Assembly (NCBI RefSeq): GCF_009674485.1
Contig: NZ_WKJJ01000005.1
Location: 248,001 to 312,000, forward strand
Reading direction: 5' to 3'
Origin: Pseudoduganella rivuli
Lineage (GTDB): Bacteria > Pseudomonadota > Gammaproteobacteria > Burkholderiales > Burkholderiaceae_D
Length of the DNA: 64,000 nt
The first letter of the stretch is position 1. The number at the start of each line of letters is the position of its first letter. The notes beneath the pieces were generated by a model. The model did no database searches and was not told the DNA's origin. It saw nothing but the letters and a program-made list of their open reading frames with translations. Shown here one piece after another: positions 63,023 to 64,000 of the stretch. The position numbers and the translations under genes were made by a program.

Positions 63023-64000
63023 TCACTTGATGAAGTTGGCCAGCTTGGCGCGGATCACGGCTTCCTGCGTCCGCGTGCCCTGGTGCGTGCCCTGCATGAC
63101 CGCCACGGCAATCGCACCGCTGTTGACCACGTTCTGTTCCGATTCCGGGTCCGTATCCGGCACGTACGTCAGCCCGGCCGGGGCGGGCGCCGGGTTGACC
63201 AGCAGCGTGACGCCGGGGAAGGCCGGCACGCCGTTGGGGAAGGCGCGCGCCAGGTAGCTCTGCGCCAGCGCATCTTTCGACAAATCTTCGATAAAGTAGG
63301 GCAGCGCAATCGTGGCCAGCCCGAGTTTCGCGTACTTGAACGGCAATGCCGCCGCGCCGCCCCTGGCGAATTTCGGCAGGTTCACGTTCAGCCCCACGCC
63401 CTGCGGCAACAGGCCGTCGCCCACGGATTTGCGTTTTTCCAGTTCCGCCACCAGCCGCACCACCACGTCGGCGGTTTCATATTCCGCGTCGCCTTCGGCC
63501 AGCCTGGTGTAGGGACGGTAATCGGTCGGCTGCTCGGCGCTGACGGCAATCGCCGGGATGCCCCGGTTGATGGCCACCAGCGCGGCGTTCACGGTACCGG
63601 AACCATTGTTGATGAAGCCCGTGTTGTTGCCGTAGTTCGGGCCGGACACCACCAGGTCGGGCGCCTTGCCCCAGGTTTTCTTTGCCGCGATGTCGATGCC
63701 GTACAACGTGGCCGCCACCGGCGTGCTGTTCACGTAAAACGCGAATGGCATACCGGGCAGTGTGCCGGTGCCGGGCGCGCCGGCCGGCAGGGCGCCGCCC
63801 CGGCTGGGCGTGGCGCCGCAATTGGTGGCGGACAGTGGCCCGATCGGCCGCAGGAAGCCCAGGGCGCCGCCCTGGCCGCTGTTGTCGCATACCTCGGACG
63901 AGATGATCACGTTGTGGCCCGCGGCCGAAAGCCGCTGTTGCAGCGCGTGCACGGTGGACGATTCGGCGCCGTCGTCATTGGTCACGAGGATATTCAGTGC
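63023..64000 (-). CDS. SurE-family phosphatase (5'-partial at window edge)
   Basis: At least 325 residues, the N-terminus lying beyond the right edge. The visible part starts ALNILVTNDDGAES, the SurE signature whose two Asp hold the metal, and SGPNYGNNTGF matches the SurE SGxNxGxN motif. It is clearly longer than the housekeeping SurE (about 250 residues) and has an insert around residues 50-75 with a CGATPSRGGAL stretch. Such long secreted forms act as acid phosphatases on nucleotides or phosphate esters. A signal peptide would lie outside the window. The downstream lipoprotein gene is seven bases away. Confidence 0.88.
   Translation of the reverse strand, partial: ALNILVTNDDGAESSTVHALQQRLSAAGHNVIISSEVCDNSGQGGALGFLRPIGPLSATNCGATPSRGGALPAGAPGTGTLPGMPFAFYVNSTPVAATLYGIDIAAKKTWGKAPDLVVSGPNYGNNTGFINNGSGTVNAALVAINRGIPAIAVSAEQPTDYRPYTRLAEGDAEYETADVVVRLVAELEKRKSVGDGLLPQGVGLNVNLPKFARGGAAALPFKYAKLGLATIALPYFIEDLSKDALAQSYLARAFPNGVPAFPGVTLLVNPAPAPAGLTYVPDTDPESEQNVVNSGAIAVAVMQGTHQGTRTQEAVIRAKLANFIK

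Overview
The window is GC-rich, densely packed Gram-negative chromosomal DNA with no rRNA, tRNA, insertion sequence, phage or CRISPR array that I can see. The gene content points to a beta-proteobacterium of the Burkholderiales, probably Oxalobacteraceae (Massilia/Duganella-like). The indicators are two trimeric porins of the 'SNVxFYGxID' type, a PEP-CTERM protein, a monomeric NADP isocitrate dehydrogenase and many RND/TonB/MFS systems. The taxonomic placement is inference. I describe 53 protein genes, two of them cut by the window edges. Many start codons follow a GGAGACA-like ribosome binding site, which helped to choose starts.

Region by region. (1) 1-2.6 kb: a pyridoxamine-phosphate-oxidase-fold gene diverges from hsp20 plus a zinc alcohol dehydrogenase. 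Between them are two mirror-image FNR/ANR-type boxes, each with a -10 element at the same distance, so this looks like an oxygen-controlled stress module. (2) 2.6-9.8 kb: acetate symporter operon (DUF485-actP), a wax-ester operon (fatty acyl-CoA reductase plus WS/DGAT) and an SGLT-like sodium/solute symporter. (3) 10-18.3 kb: a YcgR-like PilZ protein, an SDR, then a TetR-controlled tripartite RND efflux system with two copies of one 28-bp operator, one per promoter. (4) 18.3-25.4 kb: alanine racemase, and a LacI-regulated operon for a nucleobase-type substrate (NCS2 permease, amidohydrolase, TauE-like protein, porin) with three operator palindromes upstream.

(5) 25.6-29.2 kb: a secreted GH43 arabinanase-like enzyme, a PEP-CTERM protein and a PAP2 phosphatase. 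(6) 29.3-33.6 kb: TetR regulator, acyl-CoA synthetase, AAHS-type MFS transporter and a Cache protein. (7) 33.6-40.5 kb: AraC regulator and the distal valine degradation operon (mmsA, acyl-CoA dehydrogenase, enoyl-CoA hydratase, 3-hydroxyisobutyryl-CoA hydrolase, mmsB), followed by a 58-residue ORF and a palindromic element. (8) 40.7-47.3 kb: a KFGGSN-type aspartate kinase, a porin, an MFS transporter, a D-2-hydroxyacid dehydrogenase and an RraA-like aldolase, with a divergent LysR regulator.

(9) 47.3-52.4 kb: TonB-dependent receptor, NarX/UhpB-type histidine kinase with LuxR-type response regulator, and a small cysteine-patterned exported protein. (10) 52.4-57 kb: a Cupin_8/JmjC-like oxygenase overlapping an AI-2E/PerM-type permease with a soluble C-terminal extension, then a GAF/degenerate GGDEF/EAL protein. 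(11) 57-64 kb: an RTX-repeat protein with DUF4214 repeats, monomeric isocitrate dehydrogenase, a lipoprotein and a SurE-family phosphatase cut by the right edge.

The best candidates for something worth following are the mirror-image FNR promoter, the repeated operators of the efflux and nucleobase clusters, competing hairpins in the hsp20 leader, and several uncharacterised small or accessory genes. I did not find a clearly unprecedented system.
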